From Pseudeuparius sepicola (taxonomy: Eukaryota > Arthropoda > Insecta > Coleoptera > Anthribidae), in contig OY987302.1 of the NCBI GenBank assembly GCA_963920635.1, positions 37,885,500-37,949,499 of the forward strand: 64,000 nt of DNA, given 5' to 3'. Under the pieces are notes generated by a model. The model did not search any database. It saw only the letters and a list, made by a program, of their open reading frames with translations, and was not told the origin of the DNA. Below, piece after piece: positions 63,691 to 64,000 of the stretch. The position numbers and the translations under genes were made by a program. Every line of letters starts with the position of its first letter. Positions within the stretch are counted from its first letter, which is position 1.

Positions 63691-64000
63691 TTGCTCACGC
63701 TACTACTCTTCTAGATAATCGACGCAAAAGACGGCGCAAGGCTTATTTTTTGTTCGCGCTGAAAACTATGCTTATTTCCCAAAGTCATTTATTCGCGTTG
63801 GGTGGGAGATACGCAAAAAAATTATATGGGCATTTTTGTGGAGAATTTAATGGAGAATCTAAAAAGTCCTATAACTTTTTCTCGTCAGAGTCACGGTTTA
63901 CGTGCAAAACGCAAAAAACACCGTCAAGGTCACGTTTGGGGGTGTTTTTATTTTTTTGGCAAAAGGGGATGAAGCTCCCCCCGGGGGGGTGGGAACTCTT
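63691..64000. other. Right window edge, repeat-like, no gene recognised
   Basis: The last 300 bp change character after the inverted repeat and end in a G/C run. No frame or family was recognised, and the sequence may belong to a further repeat cut by the window edge. Confidence 0.4.

Noticed and set aside
1..64000. CRISPR arrays, rRNA and tRNA genes
   Set aside because: The tandem repeats have no regular unique spacers, the genome is animal, and I recognised no tRNA or rRNA signature.

Overview
The window is insect nuclear DNA, AT-rich and dense in transposable elements. Two host genes fix the origin. One is an RR-type cuticle protein gene on the + strand, with three exons between 56263 and 59176. 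The other is a minus-strand exon at 55658-55797 that reads as the last membrane segment and C-terminal signature of a GLUT1-type sugar transporter. I cannot name the species. Most of the remaining sequence is mobile or repetitive.

The centre is a nest of elements. The outermost layer (2810-42628) has inverted termini of about 575 bp, each a tandem pair of ~290-bp units starting CAGTGTGTCCC and flanked by TA. It encloses a diverged satellite with a 120-bp period (about 4380-8758, resuming at 39642-41950). Polinton A is inserted in that satellite at 8759-39635. It begins AGTAGTATAGC, ends with the complement, and is flanked by a perfect 6-bp target duplication, TCTGTT. Polinton A carries an adintovirus-like gene set: PLA2-like minor capsid protein, adenain-like protease, penton-like protein, double-jelly-roll major capsid protein, an RNase-H-like family protein, a BIR-RING IAP, a packaging ATPase, a conserved Polinton protein, a coiled-coil protein, a chromodomain integrase, an unidentified protein, and protein-primed DNA polymerase B on the minus strand.

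A second element, Polinton B (24268-37297, 13.0 kb), sits inside the polymerase gene of A. It has its own AGTAGTAATAC termini and a perfect TGTGTA duplication. B is almost entirely two giant inverted arms of about 6.5 and 5.9 kb around a ~0.6-kb loop. The loop carries one exon-like reading frame with a splice acceptor and no viral gene. Without B, Polinton A would be about 17.8 kb, a normal Polinton length, and the polymerase reading frame is continuous across one copy of the duplication.

Both A and B encode a ~100-residue protein inside each terminal inverted repeat, read inward. Its stop codon overlaps the start of a second, previously unlisted microORF (34 codons in A, 40 in B) by ATGA. 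The two microproteins are clearly related although the DNA around them has diverged. This TIR-borne gene pair, present twice per element, is my best candidate for an undescribed system. Polinton A also shows decay: a nonsense codon near the start of the capsid gene, a frameshift in the conserved 310-codon gene, and no ATG for the integrase.

Outside the nest there is a probable type I hammerhead ribozyme (386-480, minus strand). There are also several foldback or MITE-type elements with CAGGGTG/CAGTGTG ends and TA duplications, a 637-bp tandem duplication, and a broken CXC-domain element in a large inverted repeat at the right end.
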